Positions 17,473 through 26,796 are shown, numbered from the stretch's first letter. The stretch is DNA of 35,145 nt from Bacteroidales bacterium UBA5072 (GCA_002415855.1 DIAS01000078.1:30664-65808); one strand, 5' to 3'. Program-made: numbers and translations. Notes: a model not told the origin generated them from the sequence alone.

Positions 17473-19119
17473 ATGTTAGCAAGCGGATTTTTTAACGTGC
17501 CCGATCCACAGAATGAACCCATATTGAGTTATGCTCCGGGAACAAGGGAGAGGGATGAACTTAAAAAACAGATCAGGGATTATCGTGAAAACCTTGCCGA
17601 CATCCCGATGTTTATTGGCGGTAAGGAAGTCCGGACCGGCGAGCTGGTTGAGATCCATCCGCCCCATGACCACCAGCACCTGCTGGGACATTATCACCAG
17701 GGCAGTGAAAAAGAGGTGAAAATGGCCGTTGATGCTGCGCTCAGGGTTCGGGAAACATGGGCGTCCATGCCATGGGAAGAACGGGCCTCTGTTTTTCTTA
17801 AGGCCGCTGATTTGTTGTCCGGGCCCTACCGGCTAAAGATCAATGCCGCAACCATGCTGGGACAGAGCAAGAACATCTATCAGGCTGAGATTGACGCCGC
17901 CTGTGAGCTGACTGACTTCCTCCGGTTCAATGTGAAATACATGACTGATCTTTACAAGTTTCAGCCCTATTCCCCTCCGGGTGTCTGGAACCGTATGGAA
18001 TGGAGGCCGCTTGAAGGATTTGTGTTTGCACTCACCCCTTTCAACTTTACCTCGATAGCGGGAAATTTACCCACTGCCCCGGCTATACTGGGCAATGTAG
18101 TGGTCTGGAAACCCTCCAAGGCCCAGGTCTACTCGGCTACTGTCATCATGGATGTGCTCAGGGAAGCAGGACTACCCGACGGGGTGATCAACCTGGTATT
18201 TGCTTCCGGTCCGGTGGTCAGTAAGGTTGTCCTATCCCATCCTTACTTCGCTGGCATACATTATACAGGTTCAACCGAGGTCTTCCAGACCATCTGGAAA
18301 AACATCGGTGACAATATATACAATTACCATACCTATCCCCGTGTTGTCGGGGAAACCGGCGGAAAAGACTTTGTAATGGTTCATGAATCGTCCGATCCGG
18401 GCCAGGTAGTGACAGCCATTTCGCGGGGTGCTTTTGAGTACCAGGGGCAGAAATGCTCTGCTGTTTCGCGCGCCTACATTCCCGATACCCTGTGGCCCAA
18501 AATAAAAGATATGCTGCTGGCTGACCTGTCTTCGTTCACAATGGGAGGGCCGGAGGATTTTTCCAATTTCATCAATGCCGTTATCGACGAAGGTTCGTTT
18601 ACCAAGCTTAAGCGTGTGATCGACCGGATCAAAAGAGAGAAACAAGCTAGGATCATATCGGGAGGAAAAACCTACAAAGGCACCGGATACTTCATCGAAC
18701 CCACGGTTGTGGTAGCAGATGACCCTATGTATTTTGCCATGCAGGAGGAATTCTTCGGCCCGATCCTTACGATGTATGTCTACCCGGCAAAAAAATTCAT
18801 TGAAACCCTGGAATTGTGTGACAGAACTTCGATATATGCCCTGACTGGTTCGATATTTGCGCGTGAACGTGAGATCATCGAACTTGCCTCCAGGAAGCTC
18901 ATCAATGCAGCAGGAAATTTTTATATCAATGATAAACCTACCGGTGCCGTAGTGGGCCAACAGCCTTTCGGAGGGAGCCGAGGATCAGGGACAAACGATA
19001 AAGCAGGTTCCGTGCTTAACCTCATTCGCTGGCTTTCACCGCGATCGGTAAAAGAGACTTTTGTGCCCCCGGTAAACTACCGGTATCCGTTTATGCAAAA
19101 AGACAAGCATTTACAATAA
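17473..19119 (+). CDS. pruA: L-glutamate gamma-semialdehyde (1-pyrroline-5-carboxylate) dehydrogenase
   Basis: This 548-aa NAD-dependent aldehyde dehydrogenase converts glutamate semialdehyde to glutamate, the second step of proline breakdown. The family-specific opening includes LASGFFNVPDPQNEPILSYA. LEGFVFALTPFNFTSIAGN and AILGNVVVWKPSKAQVYSA form the cofactor region. Glu294 in VVGETGGKDFVMVH is the general base and Cys328 in FEYQGQKCSAVSRAYIP is the catalytic nucleophile. AVVGQQPFGGSRGSGTNDKAG is split here as PFGGSRGSGTNDKAG and closes the active site. The length matches the monofunctional, eukaryotic-like P5CDH group. The matching proline dehydrogenase is encoded about 15 kb away. The 3' end overlaps the convergent murF end by 9 bases. 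Confidence 0.95.
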   Translation: MLASGFFNVPDPQNEPILSYAPGTRERDELKKQIRDYRENLADIPMFIGGKEVRTGELVEIHPPHDHQHLLGHYHQGSEKEVKMAVDAALRVRETWASMPWEERASVFLKAADLLSGPYRLKINAATMLGQSKNIYQAEIDAACELTDFLRFNVKYMTDLYKFQPYSPPGVWNRMEWRPLEGFVFALTPFNFTSIAGNLPTAPAILGNVVVWKPSKAQVYSATVIMDVLREAGLPDGVINLVFASGPVVSKVVLSHPYFAGIHYTGSTEVFQTIWKNIGDNIYNYHTYPRVVGETGGKDFVMVHESSDPGQVVTAISRGAFEYQGQKCSAVSRAYIPDTLWPKIKDMLLADLSSFTMGGPEDFSNFINAVIDEGSFTKLKRVIDRIKREKQARIISGGKTYKGTGYFIEPTVVVADDPMYFAMQEEFFGPILTMYVYPAKKFIETLELCDRTSIYALTGSIFAREREIIELASRKLINAAGNFYINDKPTGAVVGQQPFGGSRGSGTNDKAGSVLNLIRWLSPRSVKETFVPPVNYRYPFMQKDKHLQ

Positions 19120-20400
19120 GGGTATCAGTTTCTCCAGTTGGTTGCTGCGTGAACCTTTAATCAGCAGGAAATAGCTTGTCAATTGCTTTCCCGACAGCCA
19201 GTCAATGAGCTGGCCGGTTGTTTCGGCGTAACGGTATCCCGCTCTAGCAGCAGATCGTTCGAAGGCTTTCCCGACACACACGACATCCACAATGCCCTGT
19301 TCCCTTAGGAAGTTGATAATGCTCTCATGCTCCTGTTCCGAAGAATTACCAAGTTCCCGCATTTCACCCAGGATCAGCATCTTATTACCACCCTGCATGT
19401 GAAGGAATTCAGTAATGGCGGCCAACATGCTTGAAGGATTGGCGTTATAAGCATCCAGAAAGATCCTGTTCTTGCCGGTATCCAAAAGCTGGGACCGGCT
19501 GTTTTGAGGCTGGTAGCCTTCAATGGCTGTTTTGACCGTTTTCGCTGCAATACCGAAATGAAAACCCACACAACAGGCTGCCAACACATTCTCATCGTTG
19601 TAGCCGCCCAGCAGCTTGGTATTTATTTCTAAGGAGCTACCATCATATTCTGCATGCAGGCTCAGGAACGGATCACTTCTCCTGCTGCTGATCGTGGTTC
19701 CCCGACTACCGTTGTACCGTACAGCTTTTGGGTAATCATCCGGAACCAGTTGCCGGATCAGGGGATTCGCTTCATTGACAAACAGCGTTTTCCCATTTTG
19801 CATGAGGTGGTTAAACAGCTCTCCCTTGGCCCCTGCCACTCCCTCGAGGCTGCCAAAACCCTCGATATGAGCTTTTCCGATATTGGTTATCAGACCGTAA
19901 TCGGGCTCAGCAATCGCACAGAGCCGGCTGATTTCACCCGGATGGTTGGCCCCCATTTCAACAATGCCGAATTCAATGGATTCATCCATAGCTAGCAAGG
20001 TAAGGGGAACCCCGATATGGTTGTTGAGGTTTCCTGCAGTAGCATACACCTTGAACTTCGCGGATAAAACCGCCCTGCAAAGCTCCTTGGTGGTCGTTTT
20101 GCCATTTGATCCGGTTATGGCCAGCACAGGTATTCCAGATTGAATCCGGTGATGGTGCGCAAGTTGCTGTAATGTTGCCAGTACATCATCAACGCTGATG
20201 ATCCGGGAATCGGGCTCTGCCGGTCCCTCATCCACAATCGCCGCAACAGCGCCCTTTTCCAATGCCTCCCGTGCAAAAAGGTTGCCATTGAAATTTTCAC
20301 CCTTTAATGCAAAAAACAGGCATCCTGTACTGATATTCCTTGAATCGGTTGAAATGCTTCTACCGGTGCGGTAAAGATCATAAAGATGGCTGATATTCAT
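19111..20400 (-). CDS. murF: UDP-N-acetylmuramoyl-tripeptide--D-alanyl-D-alanine ligase
   Basis: This 429-aa cytoplasmic ligase adds D-Ala-D-Ala to the UDP-MurNAc tripeptide using ATP. The N-terminal domain has STDSRNISTGCLFFALKGEN, typical of MurF substrate binding. The P-loop AITGSNGKTTTK is at about residues 94-105, and GIVEMGANHPGEISRLC and ITNIGKAHIEGFG follow. The C-terminal domain holds FLDAYNANPSSMLAA and MLILGEMRELG. The ORF is open to 20433, but the ATG at 20400 (MNISHLYDLY) gives the usual N-terminus. It follows gldJ on the same strand with a 70-base gap holding a perfect palindrome. The gldJ-murF order is also known in gliding Flavobacteriia. Confidence 0.95.
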   Translation of the reverse strand: MNISHLYDLYRTGRSISTDSRNISTGCLFFALKGENFNGNLFAREALEKGAVAAIVDEGPAEPDSRIISVDDVLATLQQLAHHHRIQSGIPVLAITGSNGKTTTKELCRAVLSAKFKVYATAGNLNNHIGVPLTLLAMDESIEFGIVEMGANHPGEISRLCAIAEPDYGLITNIGKAHIEGFGSLEGVAGAKGELFNHLMQNGKTLFVNEANPLIRQLVPDDYPKAVRYNGSRGTTISSRRSDPFLSLHAEYDGSSLEINTKLLGGYNDENVLAACCVGFHFGIAAKTVKTAIEGYQPQNSRSQLLDTGKNRIFLDAYNANPSSMLAAITEFLHMQGGNKMLILGEMRELGNSSEQEHESIINFLREQGIVDVVCVGKAFERSAARAGYRYAETTGQLIDWLSGKQLTSYFLLIKGSRSNQLEKLIPLL

Positions 20401-20420
20401 AAATGTGTCTGTAAAAAAGA

Positions 20421-20444
20421 AGAGACGTTGCATGCAACGTCTCT
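20421..20444. repeat. Perfect 24-base palindrome between gldJ and murF
   Basis: The halves AGAGACGTTGCA and TGCAACGTCTCT are exact reverse complements with no loop. It lies in the 70 bases between the gldJ stop and the murF start, so it is transcribed if the two genes form an operon. Palindromes with AGAGACG/CGTCTCT ends recur as dispersed repeats in many bacterial genomes. As RNA it would form a strong hairpin, which could reduce readthrough into murF or stabilise the gldJ message. Confidence 0.7.
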
Positions 20445-20470
20445 ACCCTGTTATTTTATCATGGTTCCGG

Positions 20471-21982
20471 TTATTTCTTCTTTTTTCCGTCTCCCGCCGG
20501 ACTGCCCACACGTATCATGGCGCAACGGAAGCCCAGATCATCACGAGATTGCTCTTCGCTGAGGTAACGGCGGGTTCCGGGACTAAGCCAGTAGGCCCTG
20601 TCGCGCCATGAACCGCCTTTATACACCCTCGACTGGTCACTGATGAGCGTGGTTTCATACCCTGGTTGCTGAGAGTACATGCGTTCTGAATTTGAAGCCT
20701 GTCCTTTGATATCGGCCGTCCATTCGGTGCCTTCAATAACACTTGATTCGTAATCACCATCCTTGTAATTCTTGTAATATGCCTTTTTATAGTTCCAGCG
20801 GCTGATGGCTTCTTCCTCGGTCACATCCCTGTAGCGTAACCTGCCCAGGCTGTCCTTTTCGGCAACATTGCCTTCCTCGTCGGTTTCCAGTGTCTGGAAG
20901 ACATTCCCGCGGAAAGGATTGAACTCGTCAACATCATAGGAAGTCATGGGTCTGTAAACATCCAGCACCCATTCGTTCACGTTTCCTGCCATGCAATACA
21001 GGCCATAGTCATTGGGCCAGAATGATTCAACAGGTCCGGGTATGCTCGCATTGTCGTTCAATGAACCGGCAGTACCCATCATGTCACCACGTCCACGGAC
21101 AAAATTGGCCCGCATTTCACCACGATTGGATTTGGCATCATTTCTCAAATTGTGTCCGTCCCAGGGATAGATCCTGCGCTCATAAACGCGCTCCTCATAG
21201 GTATTGCCAATCAGTGCAAGAGCAGCATATTCCCATTCGGCTTCGGTTGGCAGCCTGTACTTCGGCAGCAGCATACCATCCTCCAACATGACTCTTCTGA
21301 ATTCCTGATTTGGATCGATACTCCTAAGGTTCTGATTTACCAGCCCCTCATATTGGCCGGCCAGATAAGATTCGGTATTGAAATTTTCCTGTCCAAGCTG
21401 ATTGGGGTCCGGTTTCAGGATGCCTTCACGGATAAGAATCCCTTCGTTGACACGGTCTGTCCTCCAGGCACAATAATCGCTTGCCTGCAGCCAGCTTACG
21501 CCAACCACGGGATATTCATTATAGGAAGGATGCCTGAAATAATACTGCACGTAAGGCTCGTTGTAGGCCATCGGGCGTCTCCATACCAGTGTATCCGGCA
21601 AGGCCTTCTTATACACCAGCGGATAATCTATGAAAACCCGGTGGATCCAGTGCAGGTACTCGCGGTAATCCACATTCCGGACTTCAGTCTGGTCCATATA
21701 GAAAGAACTGACAGTGACCCTGCGCGGTGCATTGTTCCAATCATAAGTAACATCCTGTTCCACACGGCCCATGGAAAAGGTACCTCCTTCGATCATAACC
21801 AGACCGGGACCTGTTTCCTGTTCGCTGCCGCTGATCACTTCAAATCCCCCATTTTCGGCTTCATTGTAATCCCAACCTGTTGTGGAGGAAACCCCACTTC
21901 CACCGCCACCTTTAAAGCAGCCGGTAAGTAAAAGCGCTACCGCGGGGATTGCCAGAAATGCAGAAAACTTAACTTTCATCAT
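20471..21982 (-). CDS. gldJ: GldJ-like T9SS/gliding lipoprotein with SUMF1-type domain
   Basis: This 503-aa protein has a lipoprotein signal with lipobox LLLTGC, Cys22 being the acylation site. A glycine-rich linker follows. The formylglycine-generating-enzyme-like domain runs from about residue 60 to 495: LVMIEGGTFSMGRVEQDVTY, FYMDQTEVRNVDYREYLHW, YPVVGVSWLQASDYCAWR, YRLPTEAEWEYAALA, MAGNVNEWVLDVYR and VYKGGSWRDRAYWLSPGTRR. GldJ and GldK/PorK both have this fold. The EYLHW and PDTLVWRRPMAYNEP blocks and the murF and porU neighbours favour GldJ. It is outer-membrane anchored in the periplasm, where in Flavobacterium it is needed for gliding and for stability of GldK. Enzymatic activity is not expected. 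Confidence 0.88.
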   Translation of the reverse strand: MMKVKFSAFLAIPAVALLLTGCFKGGGGSGVSSTTGWDYNEAENGGFEVISGSEQETGPGLVMIEGGTFSMGRVEQDVTYDWNNAPRRVTVSSFYMDQTEVRNVDYREYLHWIHRVFIDYPLVYKKALPDTLVWRRPMAYNEPYVQYYFRHPSYNEYPVVGVSWLQASDYCAWRTDRVNEGILIREGILKPDPNQLGQENFNTESYLAGQYEGLVNQNLRSIDPNQEFRRVMLEDGMLLPKYRLPTEAEWEYAALALIGNTYEERVYERRIYPWDGHNLRNDAKSNRGEMRANFVRGRGDMMGTAGSLNDNASIPGPVESFWPNDYGLYCMAGNVNEWVLDVYRPMTSYDVDEFNPFRGNVFQTLETDEEGNVAEKDSLGRLRYRDVTEEEAISRWNYKKAYYKNYKDGDYESSVIEGTEWTADIKGQASNSERMYSQQPGYETTLISDQSRVYKGGSWRDRAYWLSPGTRRYLSEEQSRDDLGFRCAMIRVGSPAGDGKKKK

Positions 21983-21997
21983 GATTGATTTTTATTT

Positions 21998-22005
21998 CAA
22001 AAATA
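21998..22005 (-). promoter_or_regulatory. -7 promoter box upstream of gldJ-like gene
   Basis: Read on the reverse strand this is TATTTTTG, an exact TAnnTTTG match, ending 15 bases before the ATG at 21982. A TTTG at 22021-22024 is only 15 bases upstream, shorter than usual, so the call rests mainly on the -7 box. It suggests that gldJ can be transcribed separately from the PorP/SprF gene before it. Confidence 0.4.
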
Positions 22006-22042
22006 TAAAATTATTTACTTCAAATTTTCACAAGTTATTAAA

Positions 22043-23032
22043 CTAATTATAAGCAGGACAAACAACCTTTCTGCCCCTTCTTTTTCCTTTCTGCTCATCT
22101 TTATACTCGAAGCGGTATAAAAAGGTTACTTCGTGAGCTGCCATTTTTGTTGACAAAAAATTAATTTTTTTCAAATTAACGTCATAATGGTAGCTGATAT
22201 TGTATTTTTCCCACGAAATACCAGCTGAAATAATAAGCGCTTCCATATTAAAACGCAAATTCTGACGCATCCAGCCACCCAGCATAAAATTCTCTGCAAT
22301 GAAAAACCTCGACCCCCATATCAGTTCATTGTTATTTTGCTGCGTGGAAAAGAAGACGGCAGGTTCGGCTCCAATAAGGGTACCCTGGGAAAGGGACAGC
22401 CGTTTGCTTGCAAATGCCGTGTACTTAATCGGCAGCCTGTTGCCCTCTACCTCAGAGAATGTATAACTGGGCCGTGTAACATGACCGACAGACAATCCAA
22501 CCGACACATCATTATCGCTTCTGGCAATCAGACCGACCGAAAAATCAGGATAATTTCTGCTGTAGTTTTCATAGATCACAGGAGCATAGCTGTAGCCCAG
22601 GTCATTCAGGATATCGGAACGGAAGATCAGTTCATCGGCATTGAAGTTCTTAAAAACATACGAGGCACTTAATCCGGCACCAATCTGCCACGAGCCGCTG
22701 GCATTAAAAAGATATCCGTAAAGCAGACTGACGGCGCTTTGGTTGATCACGCCGCTTCCCTGCATGTCGTTGGTAAAGCTAAGCCCGATGCCGCTGCTGA
22801 GGATCCGTACCGGCACAATCAGCGAAGCGCCATAGGTAACAAACGTTGCCGGGATTCCCGGCCATTGGTTACGATATGTCAGGCTGACCTCTCCCGAAGC
22901 AGGAAGGGCTGCATAAGCCGGATTCACATACACCATGGTCTCCATGAATCCTGAAAAGTGAAAGTCCTGTGCGTAGGAAGCCCCCATAAAAAGGGAAATC
23001 AACAATGCTCCGAAGGTTCTTTTAACGACCAC
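22043..23032 (-). CDS. PorP/SprF-family T9SS outer-membrane protein, second copy
   Basis: This 329-aa protein has a signal peptide ending GASYAQ. The family entry DFHFSGFMETMVYVNPAYAA and YRNQWPGIPATFVTYGAS follow, then many amphipathic strands. It ends HEVTFLYRFEYKDEQKGKRR with a basic tail similar to the first copy. Translation starts at a GTG at 23032, because the frame has a stop shortly upstream and no ATG. It lies between gldJ and the divergent porU, so it is embedded in the T9SS core locus and not beside an obvious type B cargo. It could be a core component or a partner of cargo encoded elsewhere. The family is secure and the role is open. Confidence 0.9.
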   Translation of the reverse strand: MVVKRTFGALLISLFMGASYAQDFHFSGFMETMVYVNPAYAALPASGEVSLTYRNQWPGIPATFVTYGASLIVPVRILSSGIGLSFTNDMQGSGVINQSAVSLLYGYLFNASGSWQIGAGLSASYVFKNFNADELIFRSDILNDLGYSYAPVIYENYSRNYPDFSVGLIARSDNDVSVGLSVGHVTRPSYTFSEVEGNRLPIKYTAFASKRLSLSQGTLIGAEPAVFFSTQQNNNELIWGSRFFIAENFMLGGWMRQNLRFNMEALIISAGISWEKYNISYHYDVNLKKINFLSTKMAAHEVTFLYRFEYKDEQKGKRRGRKVVCPAYN

Positions 23033-23102
23033 GCGGTGAATTTTAACAATTGTAAAACTATAATATTCTTTTTTTGTTTTTAAGATTCAGTGATAATAAT
23101 TG

Positions 23103-23110
23103 TATTTTTG
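23103..23110 (+). promoter_or_regulatory. Candidate -7 box upstream of porU
   Basis: TATTTTTG matches TAnnTTTG and lies 75 bases before the preferred porU ATG. The nearest TTTG (23073-23076) is 26 bases upstream, longer than usual. If this box is used, the GTG at 23090 cannot be the start codon, which supports the ATG at 23186. Confidence 0.35.
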
Positions 23111-23185
23111 AAACGTTCAATCATTCAGTTTATTTCCTTGGAACCGTTTATTTTGAACACACGGCAATCATCACATCTATCACCT

Positions 23186-26100
23186 ATGATCATTTGCGGC
23201 ATCTTACTTTTAGCCATGCTGTTGTCCCCATTCAACCTCCGCGCGGGAAACGGGCAGCAGCATGCGTTGGAAAGTCCAGCTGTGTCATCGGTGCTTGCTT
23301 CGGGAAAATGGTTCAAGATCAAGATATACCAGGATGGCATTTACCGTCTTGATTATACCGACATCTCCGCAATGGGATTTTCAAATCCGGCAGGGATCAG
23401 GATCTATGGCAACGGCGGCAAGATGTTGCCCCTGATGAATGCTGCCTCACGGCAGGATGACCTGGTGGAAAACGCCATATTCATGAACAAAGGTGCCGAC
23501 GGTATTTTCAACCAGGGTGATTATGTCCTGTTTTTCGGAAAAGGTCCTGTTTCATGGTCCTACAATGCGGTATCCGGTATGTTTGAACACAGGCTGAACC
23601 AATTCAGCGCTGCTGCATATTACTTCATCACAACCGGTGAAGGCACAGGTAGCATCATTACCGAAGCTCCTCCTGTTACAGGCTCCCCCGACATCGAGGT
23701 TACTGACTTTGACGATTATGCCTTTCATGAACTGAACAAGTACAACTTTCTGAAATCGGGACGACAATGGTTTGGTGAAAGAGTTGACTATGCAGCCTAT
23801 GATACTGTTGTTGTTTTTACAGGACTTCAGATCAGTTCCCCGGTAAAGCTAAAGGCGAACGTTTTAAGCCGTTCTGCGAGCGTTAAAACTTTCCAGTTCA
23901 TGAATAACAGCGCTATAATTGGCACCATCAACGTGCCGGGCGTTATCCTCAGCAACACCACCGGCATATATGCGCAACAGAAATCCGGAGCCTTCAGTTT
24001 TCCTGTTACCGGCGACCAGGTCCAGATCAGCATTTTGTATAACAAATCCGAAAGCTCCGATGAAGGATACCTCGATTACCTTACAATAAATGCACGCAGG
24101 GAATTGGCACTATCGGGCAACTCAACATTTTTCAGGGATGCCTCCGTTGCCGGATCAGATGGCATTGCACGCTGGTCAGTAAAGGACTGCAACCCGCAAA
24201 CCGAGATATGGGATCTTACCGACCAGTATACTATTAAAAGGATACCTTCGCAACTCAACGGTTCAACCCTTGAATTCTCAGACAGCACCCACCTGCTGAA
24301 GGAATATGCAGCCGTTAACACAGCCGCCCAGTTTCCAAAACCCGAGTTCACTCCCTCCGGGGAGGATGTGGGTCAGGTTGCCAATCAGAATCTGCACGCC
24401 ACTGCGGCCTGCCAGATGCTGATCATAACCCATCCGCTCTTCAAGGAAGCGGCTGACAGCATAGCGGAGTTACACCGCAAAAAAGACAACTTAAGTGTTT
24501 CGGTGATTTGCACCGATGCGATCTATAATGAGTTTTCATCCGGAGCCCGCGATGTTGCTGCCATCAGGGATCTTGCCAAAATGGTTTACGACCGTGCCAC
24601 GGGTGACCATGACCGGCTCCGGTATCTCCTCCTGGTGGGAGACGGATCCTATAACAACATCTCCCTTGCAAGCGGCAATTCCAACTATATCCTGACATAC
24701 CAATCGGAAAGCTCCCTGAATGCCAGTACCTCTTATGTTTCGGATGATTTTTTCGGGTTTATGGATGACGATGAAGGCGGCTCCGAATCCATGGAGGATT
24801 ATTCACTCGACCTCGGTGTGGGCAGGCTTCCTGTAAAGACCGCAGAAGAGGCTATGGGTATTTACCGGAAGATCAGGTATTACAATACAGGCGATAACAA
24901 GCTTGACTGGCGGAATAACATATTGTTTGCAGGTGACGATGAAGATGGCAATTTGCATATGACCCAGGCCAACAGCCTGGCCGAATGGATCAATGAAAAT
25001 TATCCTGTTTTTTTTGTGAAAAAGGTTTTTCTCGACGCCTACCCACAGGTCGCTTCGTCGTCAGGAGCCCGTTACCCGGATGTGAACCGTATCCTCAATG
25101 ACAATATACAAAAGGGTTTGCTGATCTTCAATTATACCGGACATGGTGGTGAAGCCGGACTGGCTGCAGAGCACATCCTGATGAAAGAAGATCTCACCAG
25201 CATGACCAATTTTGACAACCTGCCCTTATTTGTCACGGCCACCTGTGAATTCAGCCGTTTTGACGACCTGATGGACGATGAGGGCGTTATCAGCGAAAAT
25301 ACATCCGCAGGCGAATTATCGCTCCTGAATCCAGCAGGCGGAAGTATTGCCCTGTTCACCACCACACGAATCGTTTATTCTGACCGGAACCATTATCTGA
25401 ATTCAAAATTTTACCACGTTGTCTTCCGACGCGATGAAAACGGAAATTTTTTCAAACTGGGAGATGTGGTCAGGATGGCCAAAGATTCCTCAGGGCTGAA
25501 TCAGAATAAGCTCAACTTCATCCTTCTGGGTGATCCCGCACTGACCCTGGCCATCCCAAAGTATTCGATCGTTACCGATTCGCTGAACGGAGTATCTGTT
25601 TACGAAGCCCTGGATACCCTGAAGGCATTCTCACGCATCCGCGTCTCAGGCCACCTCGAAGACATCGATCATCAGCCGATAACGGACTATATGGGTATTA
25701 TCTACCCTTCTGTCTTCGACAAGGACCAGGTGGTAACCACATTGGCCAATGATGGCGGAGAGACCATGCAGTTCAGCACTCGTGAAAATCTCCTTTACAA
25801 GGGGAAAGCCAGTATTAAGAATGGTAGTTTTTCCTTTGATTTCATGGTACCGAAAGACATCACCTATAGTTTCGGTACCGGTAAAATAGTATACTATGCA
25901 CAGGACACCACCAGCGATGCCAACGGAAGTTTCAGCAATTTTATCATAGGAGGTACCAATCCTGAAGCAATACCCGATCTTGCGGGACCGGACATTTCCC
26001 TGTATCTCAACGATGAATATTTTAACAATGAGGGGATTACCAATGAGAATCCTGTCATTTATGCCAGAATTTCCGATGAGAGCGGCATCAATACCATCGG

Positions 26101-26641
26101 GAACGGGATCGGGCACGACATCACCGGTGTCATAGATGGCAATGTTGCGGATCCTGTTGTGCTGAATGAATACTTTGAAGCCGACCTCGACAATTTCACA
26201 CAGGGAAGCCTGAGATACACGATGACCGGCCTCACGGAAGGATGGCACTCGCTTACGGTGAGGGTCTGGGATGTTTTCAACAACTCCTCAGAAACTACCA
26301 TTACCTTCCAGGTAATAACCGGCAGCAGTATCATCATGGCCAATCTCTTCAATTATCCAAACCCAGCCTCCGAAGTTACCTGGTTCACATTTGAACACAA
26401 CAAGCCGGATGAAGTGTTGCAGGTTACCATCAGCATCTACGACATGGCGGGGCGAAACGTTGCCATACTTGATGAGAGCTTGTCGACTACCGGCTTCAGT
26501 CTGGCACCCCTGGAATGGGACCTGAAAGACCAGAGTGGTAACCCGCTGCGGCAGGGAATCTATCCTTACCGTGTGCGGATAACCGACAGTAATGGCTCAT
26601 ACACAGAGAGTTTCCAGAAACTTGTGATCATCAGACAATAA
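23186..26641 (+). CDS. porU: T9SS sortase PorU (gingipain-type C25 cysteine peptidase)
   Basis: This 1151-aa protein has a signal peptide starting MIICGILLLAMLLSPFNLRA. The C25 peptidase region in the middle contains FNYTGHGGEAGLAAEH with His653 and LFVTATCEFSRFDD with Cys687, the catalytic pair of the gingipain fold. DDFFGFMDDDEGG and LDLGVGRLPVKTAEEA are further family blocks. Beta-rich Ig-like domains follow. It ends in a CTD-like domain starting NLFNYPNPASEVTWFTFEHN, which PorU keeps. In the outer-membrane attachment complex PorU removes cargo C-terminal domains and transfers cargo to lipopolysaccharide. The frame opens at a GTG at 23090, but only the ATG at 23186 gives a normal signal peptide. 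porV follows after 155 bases. Confidence 0.95.
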   Translation: MIICGILLLAMLLSPFNLRAGNGQQHALESPAVSSVLASGKWFKIKIYQDGIYRLDYTDISAMGFSNPAGIRIYGNGGKMLPLMNAASRQDDLVENAIFMNKGADGIFNQGDYVLFFGKGPVSWSYNAVSGMFEHRLNQFSAAAYYFITTGEGTGSIITEAPPVTGSPDIEVTDFDDYAFHELNKYNFLKSGRQWFGERVDYAAYDTVVVFTGLQISSPVKLKANVLSRSASVKTFQFMNNSAIIGTINVPGVILSNTTGIYAQQKSGAFSFPVTGDQVQISILYNKSESSDEGYLDYLTINARRELALSGNSTFFRDASVAGSDGIARWSVKDCNPQTEIWDLTDQYTIKRIPSQLNGSTLEFSDSTHLLKEYAAVNTAAQFPKPEFTPSGEDVGQVANQNLHATAACQMLIITHPLFKEAADSIAELHRKKDNLSVSVICTDAIYNEFSSGARDVAAIRDLAKMVYDRATGDHDRLRYLLLVGDGSYNNISLASGNSNYILTYQSESSLNASTSYVSDDFFGFMDDDEGGSESMEDYSLDLGVGRLPVKTAEEAMGIYRKIRYYNTGDNKLDWRNNILFAGDDEDGNLHMTQANSLAEWINENYPVFFVKKVFLDAYPQVASSSGARYPDVNRILNDNIQKGLLIFNYTGHGGEAGLAAEHILMKEDLTSMTNFDNLPLFVTATCEFSRFDDLMDDEGVISENTSAGELSLLNPAGGSIALFTTTRIVYSDRNHYLNSKFYHVVFRRDENGNFFKLGDVVRMAKDSSGLNQNKLNFILLGDPALTLAIPKYSIVTDSLNGVSVYEALDTLKAFSRIRVSGHLEDIDHQPITDYMGIIYPSVFDKDQVVTTLANDGGETMQFSTRENLLYKGKASIKNGSFSFDFMVPKDITYSFGTGKIVYYAQDTTSDANGSFSNFIIGGTNPEAIPDLAGPDISLYLNDEYFNNEGITNENPVIYARISDESGINTIGNGIGHDITGVIDGNVADPVVLNEYFEADLDNFTQGSLRYTMTGLTEGWHSLTVRVWDVFNNSSETTITFQVITGSSIIMANLFNYPNPASEVTWFTFEHNKPDEVLQVTISIYDMAGRNVAILDESLSTTGFSLAPLEWDLKDQSGNPLRQGIYPYRVRITDSNGSYTESFQKLVIIRQ

Positions 26642-26771
26642 ATTTTACTTTGGGATGTTAATACTATAACTTTCGATTCATCTATCCGTAGAAAATCTGA
26701 ATAAATTTCATAAACCTATATAGAACAGCGTATGAGATCATTCTACCCGTTTTTTTTATAATAATTAATTA

Positions 26772-26779
26772 TAACTTTG
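26772..26779 (+). promoter_or_regulatory. -7 promoter box upstream of porV
   Basis: TAACTTTG is an exact TAnnTTTG match, 17 bases before the ATG at 26797. The expected -33 position is a T run (CCGTTTTTTTTA) and not a clear TTTG. It suggests that porV, ispF and the CoA-binding gene can be expressed apart from porU. Confidence 0.5.
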
Positions 26780-26796
26780 TCGCACTAAAAAATAAA

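Noticed and set aside
18271..18960. 229-aa reverse ORF opposite the P5C dehydrogenase gene
   Set aside because: It lies fully within a gene with intact catalytic residues and shows no motif of its own.
20471..21982. Formylglycine-generating enzyme or GldK/PorK
   Set aside because: The SUMF1-type fold is present, but the lipobox, the EYLHW-type motif and the murF/porU neighbourhood favour the non-enzymatic GldJ.
23090..23185. GTG start of porU at 23090
   Set aside because: It would place 32 extra residues before a normal signal peptide and would start upstream of the best -7 box; the ATG at 23186 fits better.
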